Shown here piece by piece: positions 1-12,547 of a DNA stretch of 64,000 nt. This DNA is from Melastoma dodecandrum (taxonomy: Eukaryota > Streptophyta > Magnoliopsida > Myrtales > Melastomataceae). Under the pieces are notes generated by a model, which was not told where the DNA came from, searched no databases, and worked only from the letters and a program-made list of their open reading frames with translations. Within the stretch, counting starts at the first letter, position 1. The number at the start of each line of letters is the position of its first letter. The stretch covers positions 1-64,000 of the forward strand of contig JARUPY010000073.1 of the NCBI GenBank assembly GCA_029817715.1. Direction: 5' to 3'. The translations under genes and the position numbers were made by a program.

Positions 1-1660
1 TTCCCTAAGATTCTCCTGTACAAAAAAAAACAGAAAAGGAGAAGCATGGGAGGGTGGGCTGTGAAGCTGAGTGAAGACATTTGAAGGCGCGAGGGACAAG
101 GGCGAGTCTCTCACCGGATCTCGTTTCATGAAGGAATGGTTAAAGGAGATCGTCGGGGAGTTCGAGGACGAGATCGCGCGTCGTGGATGAGATCACAGGG
201 CTGCAAACCAGCGCCCCTCCCTCAGTTTGCTATTCAAACAGGAGGTAGGTGTAACAAAACAACTTACTGGACAACATAGTTCACTTTAATCTCGGTAGTA
301 ATCACGACACCTCTAATGACAACCATATTAGTATCATTACCATCACATCATGATTCCTTACATACGAGAGGGAGTTCATGTCACAAAAACATGTTTATAC
401 ACGAAGAAACAGATGAAAGGTAACATTGTTATTAATCGGAATCCTGAACAAGGATGGTGGGTAGCCAACATCAGCGTCAGGTCAAAGTACAATCAAATCG
501 ATGCATGCTTCTTTTCCCCCCTAACTTTGAAATGCGGCCAGACAGGCCACACTAATTTTAAAAGTGTCTTACATCCGTACCCACAAAACAATAGTTTAGT
601 ATTTCCTAGAAAGATTAGTAGTGGATTGCTTTGTCTACTAGAATGAACTTGTCTGCTTTCCCTTAGCCATGTATCTCCGAAACAAATTCACTTTTTTACC
701 CACCCCATGTGACATGGTTATTGAGAACAGAAAAAGGGACGAGGTCAAACTAGGCTGTTTCTTTATAGGATGGAGGTAAAGGATTGGGCCGGGACTGTGA
801 GAAGACAAATAACGGGAAGCAAGAGAACGACCCGACTAGGCCCAAGGAAGAGGATGAGCAACCACAAACTGCGCCAGGGTATATCTCAACGGAACAACAA
901 GAAGAGACAGAAGAGAACCCCAACCTTGTCCGTACAGGACAAGCCGGAGGGTGTGTAGAAGTCCCGGTATTCCGCCTGTTGAAGTTGTTGTCCTATAGAC
1001 TAAACCCATAGATGGGACTCGTGCAAGTAGTAATCATTCGTGTAGTTTGTTTGTGTTGGTTGGTTTGTCTTATTTTTTCTTGTATCTCTTCATTTTGGTT
1101 TATTGGGTTGATGAATTGTGCATGGACTTTGCTTTGTTTTTTTATGATGCATCTATTTAGTTACCCATGCGACATTAATCTCTTCACGTCTTGTAGTCAC
1201 GTGCAAGTTGGATTAAGTGAGCTTGTAGAGATTTTCACTGCATTTAATAATACTAATAACTTGCCAAATAGCTTGCTTTTATTAGCCTTCTCCAAATGAG
1301 AGAAAAAGGAAAGCATATCCCGAAAGAAGAGGGCATAGTAGAAGAATCAATTTCAGACAGGCATGTCAGGTCGTGTCTGTAGCTTCTTTCAATTTGGCTT
1401 CCTCCTCATCACCATCTCCTTTAACAACTTGCGAACAGTACTTTTTGTCCACTTCTTCAAAGCAATTGAATGTCTTGTTCCTTGCTTTTCCCCCGCCACA
1501 CACTGTACAAACCCCCATTCAGTAGAACACCACCAATCCCACTGTCATGCAAACACAACTTTTATTTAGTAGGATTAGATGTTATTATGGAAATAAGAAG
1601 AGTTGAGTTAAAAATCATGTTTATTTTTTGGTGTATATTATTATTTCTACTTGGTCGTTA
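1..1660. other. Intergenic, no gene recognised
   Basis: I find no recognisable protein, RNA gene or repeat boundary here. The open frames are short, start in AT-rich context and show no family motif. The right end runs into the decayed 3' end of the minus-strand WAT1-related pseudogene. Confidence 0.5.
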
Positions 1661-1669
1661 GTCACCTTC

Positions 1670-3600
1670 ACAGGGTGACGACCTCGCACAGGATGAGTGC
1701 CGAGACGGGCTGTCGACACCTGTATGACAAGGTTTAAATGCGTAGACATGGCCAGTAACACCGGTCCTCTCTTCTCTATGATCCAAGATTGCAGGGTTGG
1801 TGTAACGTCACGCCCGTAACCACAACCCCCTGCAGAACCAAGTTACAGTGTTTTACCAATTTATGATTTCGTGGAGGGAACCTATGTTGTGATGACATTG
1901 AGAAGTGGTATCGTGTGGGGAGATGAGCGCAAAACTTACGCAGTATGCGACTGACTGCTACAAGTCTTTGTGTTCCATCCCAGTCTCCACTGGGGGTTGG
2001 GGAATCTTCACAAAGGCTACAAAAACACCAAGGGTGCGGCAATGAGGACGCTGCATTGGGATCGAGCCGTTAGGAAGCACTGGAGGGTTGTTATGGAGCA
2101 GCTTTGAAGGGTAAATCTTTTATGATTTCGGGCCCTGCCAAAGCCAAAAAAAGAGAGGAACTTTTAGACAGCTAAAGGGAAATTAACTGTTCCAGTTGAA
2201 AAAACTCTCTACATTCGCTTTTGAAGGGTTAGTTCCATGTCTTCGTCCTGCATGACTACGATTATTATTTGCAAGCCTTAAATGCTGTGGTTGGCTTGGA
2301 TTGATGAACACTCCTGTCGATTGCAACATGGTAACGCCAGCAAACTGTATATTCCTCGAGTTTTTCGTTGGAACTCATTGGATGCCCATCCGTTTTTCTT
2401 GTGGTGACTGTTTTGGTGAGAGATACAAAAGAAACTCTAAGGACAATACCTGCAGTACCATCCAGAGGGCCCAACATGTATTGGAGATTAGCATGAGGAA
2501 AAGCAGCCCTTGATCCACGTCGTTCCAGAAAAGCCGTCTTGTTTTTGTCGAATGTCATGTGCTGATGAGTGGTGGCTCCACAACTTGTGCTCGGTCCCTT
2601 GTAGAATGCGAAAACAGCCGCACCCCCGAGGCTCAACATTGTCCCAACTAGCTTAGCAAACCCCGACAAACTCCTCAGGTTTTAGCGCCTCCATCCTGTC
2701 ATTGTCCCTCGTCAATATGGAAACATCACAGGGAAACATCATGACTTACAATATTCAAAAAAATTTTACTGGTGACAAAATAGGTGAAACGTTAGTATTC
2801 AAACCAAGATGCTGGACGATGACTCGTGACTAAAAACTTTATGGTACCAATTGAGGCTTCCCACTAGTGTCACAAAGTTGTACATGTTGATTTGTTGTGA
2901 TTGATGACCAATGCCTGAACTGAAGCATTTCCTTTTGGACCCAAAAGGAAGAAACTATTTTCCTTTTTTTTTTAATGTCAAGATCAAACACCCCATTTTC
3001 TAGTTTAGTTTAAGATTATCGAAAATCTAATTAGCAGCTTGTCGCAATATCTTTCGAGATGAGAGCATGTAAGTTTATTTAGCTACCTTTAGAGGACGGC
3101 CAAGAAGAAGGTAATGACCGGGAGGGTGTTTGTGATTGAGGCCGCCAAAGTCGCATTAGTGTAAAACTAATGCCACTCCATATATGTCCAAGCTCAATGT
3201 TATCCTTGAAAGGTTGAGAAAAATAGAGCTCGTAAATGGAAAGAGAGGCTTGTCATGTTGAGAGAATGTTCACTACTTACCCACATAAGGAGATGAAGAA
3301 GATCTTGCAGAAAGTCAGGAACGACATCCGTGGGCGACCCTTCCTGATCGAGAGTAAAAAAAATGTTAAGTCTACGGTAAGTCCTTTCAAACACGAACGG
3401 AAAAGTTTTAGATAGAGTAAAGGTATGTACCATTCAAAATAGATGGCTAGTGGAGCTAAGAAGACGGTGGCAGTTGTTTTGGCGGTAGAAAACAAAGACG
3501 AAGTTGTTCATCCCGACGTCGAAGGCCGCCTTCGAGAGGAGGAACATGCAGGGCGTATATCGCTTGAACCAAGAGGGCAGCCAGGTAAGTTTCTTCCCCT
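1670..3600 (-). pseudogene. WAT1-related (nodulin MtN21/EamA-like) transporter pseudogene
   Basis: Intact family members are plant membrane transporters with ten helices; WAT1 itself acts in vacuolar auxin export. Read on the minus strand, collinear blocks appear in family order. The N-terminal block SKAAFDVGMNNFVFVFYRQ is near 3550-3480, followed by TTATVFLAPLAIYFEW. Then come MSFLTFCKIFFISLCG near 3310, ITLSLDIYGVALV near 3200, and a block ending in MLSLGGAAVFAFYKGPS near 2600. A SNTCWALWMVLQ block lies near 2470, TTLQCFL near 2080, GVVVTGVT near 1820, and SWIIEKRGPVLLAMSTHLN near 1750. Exon borders with GT/AG survive. Lesions visible: frame changes inside nearly every exon, a TAA codon in the exon ending near 3090, one extra A in the run near 2683, and a lost base near 2503. 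The original start is not clear. This is decayed, not a sequencing slip, because nonsense changes accompany the indels. No intact copy is in the window. Confidence 0.85.
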
Positions 3601-4730
3601 TCCATTGTATATCCCATCTTCTTCTCTTGCTTGTTCTCCCTCGAATCAAAGTGGGACAGGCGGAAAACTTCTTGGCGTGAGATTATTTGGAAGCAACAAG
3701 GGGGGGTTTTTATATAAGCTTAAGGGAAGTAGACAAAGTCCCAAAAATCGATAAATAGTTATTTCCATTGTTAGTGTTGCTTTTCCTAATACACGTGTTA
3801 CTTTTCCTTTCGGCGTTTAAGGAAAGACGGACCAAACTCATGATCATACTCCCCCAACCAATTATTGCCATCAAACAAAGACGACCAAACTCATCGAAGT
3901 CGAGAAGTGTATTAGTTCGCCATCGACATATATCACGATATCCTGCGTACCTACATATGTAAAATCCGTGACATCGGCCTCCGATTACTTTTGACGTTAC
4001 CTCGGACACATGCGTTATGGGGTTCGGTTCTTCTTGTCCGAGTAGGACGAAATGTTGGAGATATGGACGCATAAAATGAGGCACTAAGCATGTAGGGTTT
4101 GGTTGTTATTAGTCATATTTTGTTTGCTTTTCCAAAAAGTAGAAAATGATTCCTTTCCTTTCCTTTTCGGTTCTTTTTCCTTAATAAATTTGGTGGTAAA
4201 AAAAATTTCTCGACTCATTAGAGCCAACGCCTAGAACTAGAGAGAACTCTAAGAAAGGACAAAAGCCATCGTTGTTTATCCAGAATAGCGAAGTATTATG
4301 ACCTCTAACAACAAAACAAAAGACCTTTAAGTCCATTATTAAGGAGGCAGTTGTACCATACACACATCGAAAAGCAATTCAATAAGCATATTTACCCAAA
4401 TCACTTTTAGATAGTGTACAAAACCCTTGTTAATGTTTAACCATAACTCCCCCTTTCTGTTCCCTTCACTTTTAGCTTTTAATTATATTGAATTAGATTT
4501 TTCAGCACGAGTTTTTAAATTCATAACCATTTTGTTTTTTTTTTCTTTATGGAGCACTAGACCCACCCGAAACTTTTTCACCCCAATTTTCTTTTTTTTT
4601 TTAAATCTATTTCCTTTTGTCAAAATGAGATAGGCAAAAGGAAGAGACGATAGGCACTGACCTCTCTCCATGTGCAAAAGTTAAATCTAGTGAGGATATG
4701 TTTTAGCCCCTTTTCACCCCTTTCCTGAGG
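3601..4730. other. Intergenic, no gene recognised
   Basis: AT-rich sequence with several poly-T tracts. No family motif, RNA gene or convincing repeat border seen on either strand. Confidence 0.45.
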
Positions 4731-4732
4731 AA

Positions 4733-4935
4733 AGAACGAATAACGAACAACACGAGTGTAACGAATTTGGACATTTTTTCTTGTCACTCGTTACTTCATT
4801 TCCGCTCCATAAATACATGGAAATTCTATCGAATGAGACAAATTATATAAGATAATTAAATTCCTAAAAGGTAACTTCACAAACAAAATCAATATACAAA
4901 ATAAGTAAATAATTCTAATCAATCACGTCCCTATA
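4733..4935 (-). repeat. LTR-like direct repeat, left copy
   Basis: About 200 bp aligned by eye with 6788-6990. Both copies share GAACAACAC near the left side, CATAAATACATGG in the middle and AATTCTAATCAAT at the right. Similarity fades outside these limits. The copies are clearly diverged, so the element is old. Confidence 0.5.
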
Positions 4936-6419
4936 TTTACGTTGGTGTAATAATGACAATAAGAGGAATGGTGAATTAGTGTAATGGCCTTTTTAGACTT
5001 TTTACGACTAATTAAACCCAGCAATGGAATGTTAGGTTTCTGTAGGTTACAAAACCCTTATACACAACAAATCTCGAAATGAACTGCTTAGTGAGCGAAC
5101 GCCCCAGCTGGCGTCTGATCTAGAATGTGATTATACAATCCCGAGAAGGTTTTTGTAGTAGCAAAAAGTTGATGCTTATGCTGTCAACCTTTTGCTACCA
5201 TGTGACCAATCTGAGCGTGATCAGCAGGGTCTACTCAAGATCTGAAAGATACTTGTAGTAGTAAAAGGTTTGTCGCATAACCTTACAGGTTTCTGCACCA
5301 TTGAAATATGATCTGCAAGAGCTACATCGATGAAGACAACTCTAGAACAGGAGAGGTTGTTGTAGCCTTAGAGATTTGATGAAGGACCTTTGGAGTCTCT
5401 GCTAAGACGTTTGCGTTGTGTCTGTTGATTTGCTTTTCTATTAAGGTTTCTGCTGAATGCTTAGTGAGATAGTTGTTTACGTAGAAATATAGTGGTTCGA
5501 CAATAGCCTACATCCACTTTTCACCCTTATAGGATAAAATTCACTATTGAACACTCATAGCGAATACAAGACTGACAGAAGGTATAACACACTCCTTCAA
5601 GAGATATTGCAGATAGCCCTTCAGCTTCTCTACAAAGGATGTACTGACAGAAGGTACCGAGAGACGTATGTAGTGTAGAACATGATGGAGATAGCCCTTC
5701 CGCCATAGTAACCCGATGAGTTGTGATCAGTAACCATTTGGGCCATGCACAGATACCTGTAACTAACTCCAGAGAACCTTGCACATGTACCGTTGTCATG
5801 TCTTCTTCATGAACAACATGTACAGATGCGCCACTTTGTCTCACACCTCGTTCTACAAAGTCGATGATGTTCCGACCTCCGCCATGTCCAACATGACTTC
5901 TTCCTTGGTTTGTTCCTTAGTCGGGTGGATACCTCACAACTTCGAAGTATCTGACAAACTCATGATCAAATGTACTGCAATGTGAGCAAACCATTTATTC
6001 ATTGCAAAATTTCTTCCTATAGCCCTAAAACTCTGTCTTCCTCGGACTTGCACTACAAATGATGTAATTTCATTATTTTTACTTTTACCTCGATTCAGTA
6101 TTTTTATGCCTTTCTTCTTAGGAGACCACCATGTATACACGATTCAAAGATGACAAAGGATTTACGTCTGGTAATGAGAGTGAATTGTTCCAAAGATCAC
6201 ATCATCAAGTCACATAAGAAACTAATAGGTTTTCTCTTCTTCTCATTCCTTGAGAAATTCACCGACGGCTCCATAGCTACAGAGCAACACTTTCAAATAA
6301 CCAGACAGTTCATCCTACACACCTAATAGTTTCATATAATAAGTCGCAATGCTCAATTTTTTATGTTTAACATTGAAAATTCGCTCTTCAATTAATAGAT
6401 GTGTTGTGCATTACCAATT

Positions 6420-6780
6420 AAAAAAATGATCACGGAAATTGGTCCACAACTCTCTTGCAGTCTCAACATAAGTTATGCTTGGTTGGAGCGCGAGATCAAT
6501 GACATTGAAAATTATCGAGACGAGCATAAAATTACACATCTCCCACAAATCAAATTCGACTAAACCAAGATCAAGTACCATAACAGATCCATCAATAAAT
6601 CCAAGTTTATTCTTGACTTTAGGGCATTTCTTAGAGCCTTGACTACAGATAATGATTTTCTCCTTTAAGAATGCAAGAAGAATTTAATGCACTTGGGTTG
6701 TTCTCCTTTTCACTACATTGTCATCATCGTCACTCATTTTCTTTGATTTCTAGGTGTTCCCCTCCAAAATTTGATCACCG
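6420..6780 (-). pseudogene. Copia-type gag remnant
   Basis: Minus-strand translation gives NKLGFIDGS, a motif of the N-terminal copia-like gag domain of plants. It is followed by a hydrophobic stretch and ARELWTNFRDHF, which matches the UBN2-type gag pattern (A-x-E-x-W-x-x-L-x-x-x-F). The frame is short and preceded by stops, so it encodes no working capsid. Its position directly inside the right LTR-like repeat is where gag of a minus-strand element should lie. Confidence 0.6.
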
Positions 6781-6787
6781 GTCAGAT

Positions 6788-6990
6788 ACAACGAAGAAAC
6801 GAATAATGAACAACACAATCATAATTATTTTGAATATTTTTTTTTGACACTCGTTATTACATTTTTCCTGCATAAATACATGGGAATTCTATTGAATAAG
6901 AAAAACTATGCAAGGAAATTAAATCCCTACAATGTAACTACATAGAAACAAAATAAAATACAAAGTAATTCTAATCAATTAAGTCCTAAT
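6788..6990 (-). repeat. LTR-like direct repeat, right copy
   Basis: Partner of 4733-4935 in the same orientation. In the minus-strand reading it would be the 5' LTR, with the gag relic about 10-20 bases inside. Similarity to the left copy is uninterrupted but has many substitutions. Confidence 0.5.
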
Positions 6991-7043
6991 ACCTAACCCC
7001 TCAAACTGTAACCTTATTGATTTTAATACACTAACCCGGTTAG

Positions 7044-7447
7044 TGTTAGTTATCAACATCTCCAATCTCAAAGCTTCTTGAATATCTCAATAATTGATTA
7101 ACGGCGTGGCTGCATAGTAATTTGGAGAAATTTCCATAGGCTCATAATAAAGTAAGTGTGGTAGGTAACCTAATTTGTGGATCTAAACAATGATAGAAAG
7201 TTGGTTGAATTAATGGCCGAGAGTTGAAAGATGTGGTTGAACCATTTACTTATTAAGTTGGATCTAACCACGATAAATAGTAGTACCCCTCGCCATTTGT
7301 AAATAATTCATCAAGAAGTAATCCATTGAGGATCATTCTAATCTTCATTCCTCCTCTTTTATAGTATTTATAGTTTACGTAGTTTTTTATTAGTTTGATA
7401 CTAGATGACTAGATTAAGTCGAGGTATCAACGGTCGTGGGTTCAACA
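7044..7447 (+). repeat. 5' LTR of the deleted copia element
   Basis: About 404 bp, starting TGTTAG and ending GGTTCAACA. It contains a TATA-like ATAAATA near 7275 and matches 9228-9633 along its whole length with scattered substitutions and small indels. Confidence 0.85.
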
Positions 7448-7449
7448 TT

Positions 7450-7461
7450 TGGCATCAGAGC
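7450..7461 (+). other. Copia primer-binding site
   Basis: TGGCATCAGAGC lies two bases after the 5' LTR. It differs by one base from the common plant copia site TGGTATCAGAGC, which is complementary to the 3' region of initiator tRNA-Met. Confidence 0.85.
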
Positions 7462-7545
7462 ACGTTAGTAAGGGCCGAAGTTCTGCTAGAGTTTTTCCAA
7501 GCCATAGGTCTAGGACCAGGCTCCGCTTCCAAACGTCGAGTTCAA

Positions 7546-7830
7546 TATGGCAGAATTCAACACTATCAGGATGCTGAAGAAATTAAACAACAAAAAATAT
7601 AGCGTGTGGAAAACCTACATTGAGTCATGACTTTCACAAATTCAAGACCATGATGAGTAAGGAGATGCTCAAATGCCCATCCACTAGTTAATGTACGAGT
7701 TCAAGTATAGGGCTGAAGAATCGCTGCAGCTTATTCATTCTGATATGTTTGGTCCGATGAAGCACCCATTAGTACACGGGCTGTAAATACATGGTGGCAT
7801 TCATCGATGACTACTCGAGATACATATATT
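7546..7830 (+). pseudogene. gag and integrase relics of the copia element
   Basis: An ATG at 7546 opens a gag N-terminus: a MAEFNTIRML start with an N-N-K-K-Y-S-V-W core like the L-N-G-x-N-Y-x-x-W of copia gag, ending at a TGA after about 28 residues. From about 7710 the frame reads AEESLQLIHSDMFGPMKHP, the start of a copia integrase core with the first catalytic Asp (HSDMFGP). FIDDYSRYIY follows in another frame. The protease and zinc knuckle between them are absent, so an internal deletion joins gag to integrase. Confidence 0.75.
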
Positions 7831-8249
7831 TCACTCATTGATGTACTATATCACACAATGTCGTCTTCGATGAAGAAACTTCATGATGTTCATCATCAAA
7901 AGAAGAAAAAGAACAAGCCTAGATGAAGAAGGAGGAGGAAGTACCACTTAAGCCAATCACCGAGGAGACAATAGAAATTCCCACTACAAGGAGCAATGAT
8001 GAATAAAAGGGCAACTGTGACAAACATGAGTCCGTCAAAGGTCTTCTCAAGATGTGACGGAAGAAAATGGAGACAGTAGAACACCGTTGAGGAGATCTAA
8101 AAGACAACGAAGACCTCCAGCACTGTGTGTTGATGTTGCCCTTGTAGAATATGTCAATCCACAAGAGACCTCCACATATGAAGAAGCGTCACAACATAAG
8201 CAATTGCGAGACGCAATGAGAGGAGAGATTCTGTCTTTTGAAGAAAATT

Positions 8250-9180
8250 AAATTTGAGATTTGATTTACAAACCTAGTGAAGTTAAGCTTATCTCTTGGA
8301 AGTGGGTGTATAATGTGAAGACTCATCTAGATGGATCGGCATAGATATACAAAGCTCGTTTCGTCGCACGGAGATTCACACGACAGTACAACTTGGACTA
8401 TGACGAGACAGTCATTCCAATTACTACGACTACAACTGTTCGAGTTCTGCTCGCGCTAGTAGTAAGTAAGTCGTGGATGCTTTGGCAAATGGACATGAAG
8501 AATGCACTCGTACATGGAGAGTTAAATAGAGTAATATACATTGAGCAACCACAGGGCTTTGTAGAAAAGGATCATCCCATCTATGTCTGCAAGTTAAGGA
8601 CATATACAAGGCCAAACATATCATATGTAGTTGTGTAGTCAATATATTTATGCAGTTACAAAAGAAGCCCCACCTTGAAGTACTTCACTGGATACTTATA
8701 TCAAAGGTACGTCGGACAATGGAGTACTTTATAAAAGAGAAGATCGCAAACTCGTTGGATATTGTGATGCGGATTATGTTGGAGAGCTCGACAATCTACT
8801 ACATAATACGTCTTCAATATTGTAGGGGGATCAGTATCATGATGTAGGAAGTGTCAGCCAACATTATCACTATCCACGATAGAAGCAAAGTATAGAGTTA
8901 CAGCTACAACAACTTAGGAAGCTACATGGCTAGTGCAACTTATGAGAGATCTACATCGACAGGTTAATTTTGTAGTTTCTCTAATGTGTGACAACTGATC
9001 GACAATTCAACTTGCAGATTACTTGGTGTTTCATGCAAAAACCAAGTATATGGAGATCAACTATCACATCTTGAGGGAAAATGTGTTACCAGGAGAGATT
9101 ATGCCACAATACAGAATAAAAGACAGACGGATATATATCTTCAAGAAATGACTCAACACAAATAAGCTTGGGGAATCACA
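8250..9180 (+). pseudogene. Reverse transcriptase and RNase H relic of the copia element
   Basis: The RT relic reads ISWKWVYNVKT, then YKARFVARRFTRQYNLDYDET, WQMDMKNALVHGELN and EQPQGFVEKDHPIYVCKL. It then jumps directly to the connection region PNISYVV, so the catalytic YVDD block is missing. RNase H follows with DNGVLYKR, LVGYCDADY, a broken STTEAEY-like stretch, FHAKTKYMEINYHILRE and a C-terminal tail before the right LTR. TAG, TAA and frame changes interrupt it. It codes for no functional enzyme. Confidence 0.8.
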
Positions 9181-9227
9181 AACACAACTTAACATGACAA
9201 AACGAGGAAGTCGATGTTGAGGGGGAG

Positions 9228-9633
9228 TGTTACTTTATCACCATCTCCAATCTCGAAGCTTATCGGATATCCCAATAGTTGAGTAACGTGGTTGCATAGT
9301 AACTTGGAGATGTGTTATTTCCATAGGCGCATGATAAAAGTAACGTGATAGATAGCCTAATTTGTGAATCTAAAAAATGAAAGGAAATTGGTTGAATTAA
9401 TGGCCGAGAGTTGAAACACGTGGCTTAACCCGCTTTTTATTTAGTTGAATCCGTCCACTATAAATAACGGTACCATTGGCTATTTATAAATCATTCATCG
9501 AGAAGAAATCCATCGATGATCATTCTGGCCATCGTTCCTCCTCCTCTTTTATAGTATTCATAGGTAGTGTTCCAATTAGTTCGATACTAGACGACGAGAT
9601 CAAGTCGAGATATCGAAGTTCGTGGGTTCAACA
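9228..9633 (+). repeat. 3' LTR of the deleted copia element
   Basis: About 406 bp starting TGTTAC directly after the purine tract GAGGGGGAG and ending GGTTCAACA. It corresponds base for base to 7044-7447 apart from scattered differences. Confidence 0.85.
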
Positions 9634-12547
9634 ATCTGAAGCTCCGAAATTGTTAAAGAGAACCAAATATCAAATCATTGAAACCGATCGTAGTTGGTAG
9701 AGGTGTTTTTTTTTTTATGCAATTGTAGCACGACCATTACATGATAAAGTGGAAGTGAACATTTTTTTTACAAATTCGCCTTAGTCGATTTTCTGCATAT
9801 ATTCTTTTGAGCATATCCCGTGGCATTTTAGAAGTTTTAGAGTAATGATTAAAAAAGCCTTGCCTCTCGTCTTTTCTTATTATTTAATAATAAATATTAA
9901 CCCATTTACCCTCATTCCCTGACCTCAGCCCACTCTTTATGCTATTCTCTTTTGGACCTAAATCTCAGACATGGAAGTTCCACTAACTTAAAGCTAATCA
10001 ACTTAAAATGCCGCATTCAATCAACTCTCTTTTGACTAACCAACTACTTTTAGTTAAGTAACTTCACCACGTACGTGTTTCCACTTAAAGAGTTACTTGT
10101 ATATTCATTTCATATACATGAATGATACTTCCAGGAAACAGCTTCCTGCATGGTCGACGGTAGTAGATACGTACACCCTGTATACACGTATGTGACACGG
10201 ATGTGACAGTCCACTGTGCTTAACTCTTGTTTTCTTTTTCTATTCATTGATTTGAAGGAAGTCTTCATTAGTAGCAAACATACGTTCCTTATTGGCTCAT
10301 TAAAAGTTTGATTAGTCGTGATCTTCGGTCCACTTGTCGACATGTGTAGCCGCACCTCGATAAAGAAACTTTATGACTATGCCTTTTATCGAAGTCTTTT
10401 AATCAAGAATTTTGGGCCACGGCGTCGTTCAATGGGACTTTCGGATCGATTCCCAAGTCAAGAAATGCCCGCGAGAACGATGCTTCCTGACCTGGTTCCA
10501 TTTCTTTTCTTTTTTTTTTTCGAAAGGGTAACTCGCGACGCTTACTTATCATCTTGACTCGCATAGATACACATAACATGTTTTCCATGCGCGTCTGAGG
10601 AGAAAGGACTTATAATCCCTCATTTGCGCCTCATTCAAACATGGTAAGTATTGACAAGGCAGGTGTCTGGCAAAAATGGATATTGTTGGCGTTAGAAAGG
10701 GACATGACTTAAGTGCCAAGTTCAGCCATGCAATAAATGACAAGAACATGCCCGAAATGTATAGAAAGAAATTTGGCTACAATTAGGTTTGTGTGCATCG
10801 TGTTTTTTCAAAAGTACGTTTCGGTCGGGTGTATTTTATATCATAAGATCCAATCTTTCCATAAAGATCTTTGTGGATTTTTTTAAACCTACATGTTCTC
10901 GCAGCCCCGGCTTGTTCGTCAAAAGTATCGGCTCCTCTCGAATGCGGCACGGGATTTTGACTCGCAACACTATTATATGCAAGGTCGTTGCAGCAAAGCA
11001 CGGACACTTCTACACGACGATAAGTTTTGTAATTCAAACTAAGAAAACCCCGACTCGAAATCGAGCACCTGTAGAATCCTATATTGCCCGGCCGTTCATT
11101 CAACAACTTCCGACCCCTCACGATCATCACGAACTTCCGCGGCCGAGTCGCGATCATATCTTCTCATCGAAGTTGCGTCGGCTTCGTCCCGACCACTTCT
11201 TTTGGGCACGTCTTGCTTAGTTTCCAGTCTTGTTCGTAACGATCAACTTTTGAAGGCGGAAGGAAGCCCACAGGAAATACAGTAATAGGACATGACATCA
11301 CGAAACAAAATTTGACAGGTAATCGATCCATGGGATCGACTTTCAAAAGCAAGAGAAAGCAAAAGGAAAGAAAGGATGTGATAGCGCACCCACAACACTT
11401 AACGTACTCCTCTCAACTTTTCCTTTTCCTCCATGCAAAATCAAAAGCGGAGAAATGAAAATTCAACAATCCACGGACTCTACTTTTTTTGCATGGATAG
11501 AATTAATGTACAAGAGAAAAAAAAAAAGTTGTCGGGATATTACGAGGAGGAGGAATCGACGGTTGATATGTTCGACCTTGAATTAATAAAACTAATAAAA
11601 TAAAATAAAAAGGCATTGCTTTTGTTTTTTGCACGGAAAGAACTTAACATGCAAAGAGGAGGGGAAAAAGCCATTCCCTTCTTTTTAACTTTTGCTTTAT
11701 TTCTGTCCCCCCTAAAAGGAAAGAACGTACTTTATAAGCGTGTTAGGGAGCATATCATAATATGGAAACATAACATATGATTTAATATATGTTTATTTCA
11801 TGTATAGACCAGGGGAAACCGTTGGATTTATCTTTGCTTTTATCTCGAAGCTGTCCTTCCAGGAAAGACACGAGTCAGCGGGTGGTTGGTTACATTCAAA
11901 CATGTACGTACCCCCATTCTCTTTTCTTTCGTTACATTAAAAAAAAAAAAACAAGATATTTATCAGGATTAGGATTTGGTAATAATACACCACATTTGCC
12001 AAATATATTCACCCTTTGATTATTCAAGGAATGAGTGTTAAAATTGGTCCTAAAACTTTGACTAGTTATAATGATTTTAATTACTAAAATCTGCAATTTT
12101 TTGTTTGCCTAAGTAAGTATTCCCTCAACTGGTCGGGGTTTCCGACGATCACCTGCAGATCATATGTTAAAACCTCGGCTCTGTCGTAGGTTTTGGCCGG
12201 CTGACCCCATCCCAGCGGTTTGTGGACTATTAGCACGAAACCACCAGGGGTTTAATTGACGTGCGAAGTTTCATGAAATGGACAAATTTTAATATTTTTG
12301 AAGAAGACATGACCTCAAATCTCGTGCGGAATTTATACGGAAATTCAATTGTTTATTTTTTTATTATAATCTTGAAAAGAAAGTTTACCACTAACTTGAA
12401 ATCGTAACTGATTGGGCCAAGCCCAATCAATCAAGCCCGCCGCTGCCCTCAAGGCACGTGAGACGCACGTGAGGAAGTTAGGGAGGGAACGAGGCCAGAG
12501 GAGTCGTTAACGCCCTAAAACCCTTCCCATCCCACCCAACCGTCACC
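9634..12547. other. Intergenic, no gene recognised
   Basis: Long unassigned stretch. Antiparallel open frames of 124 and 143 codons around 10783-11220 overlap one another and show no family motif, so I do not call them genes. The last ~150 bases are GC-richer and may be the promoter and leader of the NYN/LOTUS gene. Nothing else is recognisable. Confidence 0.45.

Larger units (their letters stand above)
4733..6990 (-). mobile_element. Degenerate Ty1/copia retroelement remnant
   Basis: Two direct repeats (about 4733-4935 and 6788-6990) flank a segment that carries a copia-type gag relic on the minus strand beside the right repeat. This arrangement fits an LTR element whose 5' LTR is on the right. 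The rest of the interior (about 4940-6420) has no recognisable pol motif. It is either deleted or too diverged. I see no target-site duplication, no clear TG..CA ends, and no primer-binding site. The element must therefore be old, or the boundaries are approximate. Confidence 0.5.
7044..9633 (+). mobile_element. Internally deleted Ty1/copia LTR retrotransposon
   Basis: About 2.6 kb, bounded by two similar LTRs that begin with TG and end with TTCAACA. A copia primer-binding site follows the left LTR and a purine tract (GAGGGGGAG) precedes the right LTR. Between them lie, in order, short relics of gag, integrase, reverse transcriptase and RNase H. Most of gag-protease, much of integrase, and the centre and end of RT are missing. 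Stops and frame breaks interrupt every domain. I see no matching target-site duplication (GTTAG on the left, ATCTG on the right). This suggests an inter-element recombinant or later loss. The element cannot be autonomous. Confidence 0.9.

Noticed and set aside
3443..3754. 103-codon plus-strand open frame starting MASGAKKTVAVVLAVEN
   Set aside because: It looked like a transporter N-terminus, but the real family match is on the opposite strand in the WAT1 pseudogene.
10783..11220. Overlapping open frames of 124 and 143 codons on opposite strands
   Set aside because: No motif, no splice context, and mutually exclusive; most likely chance.
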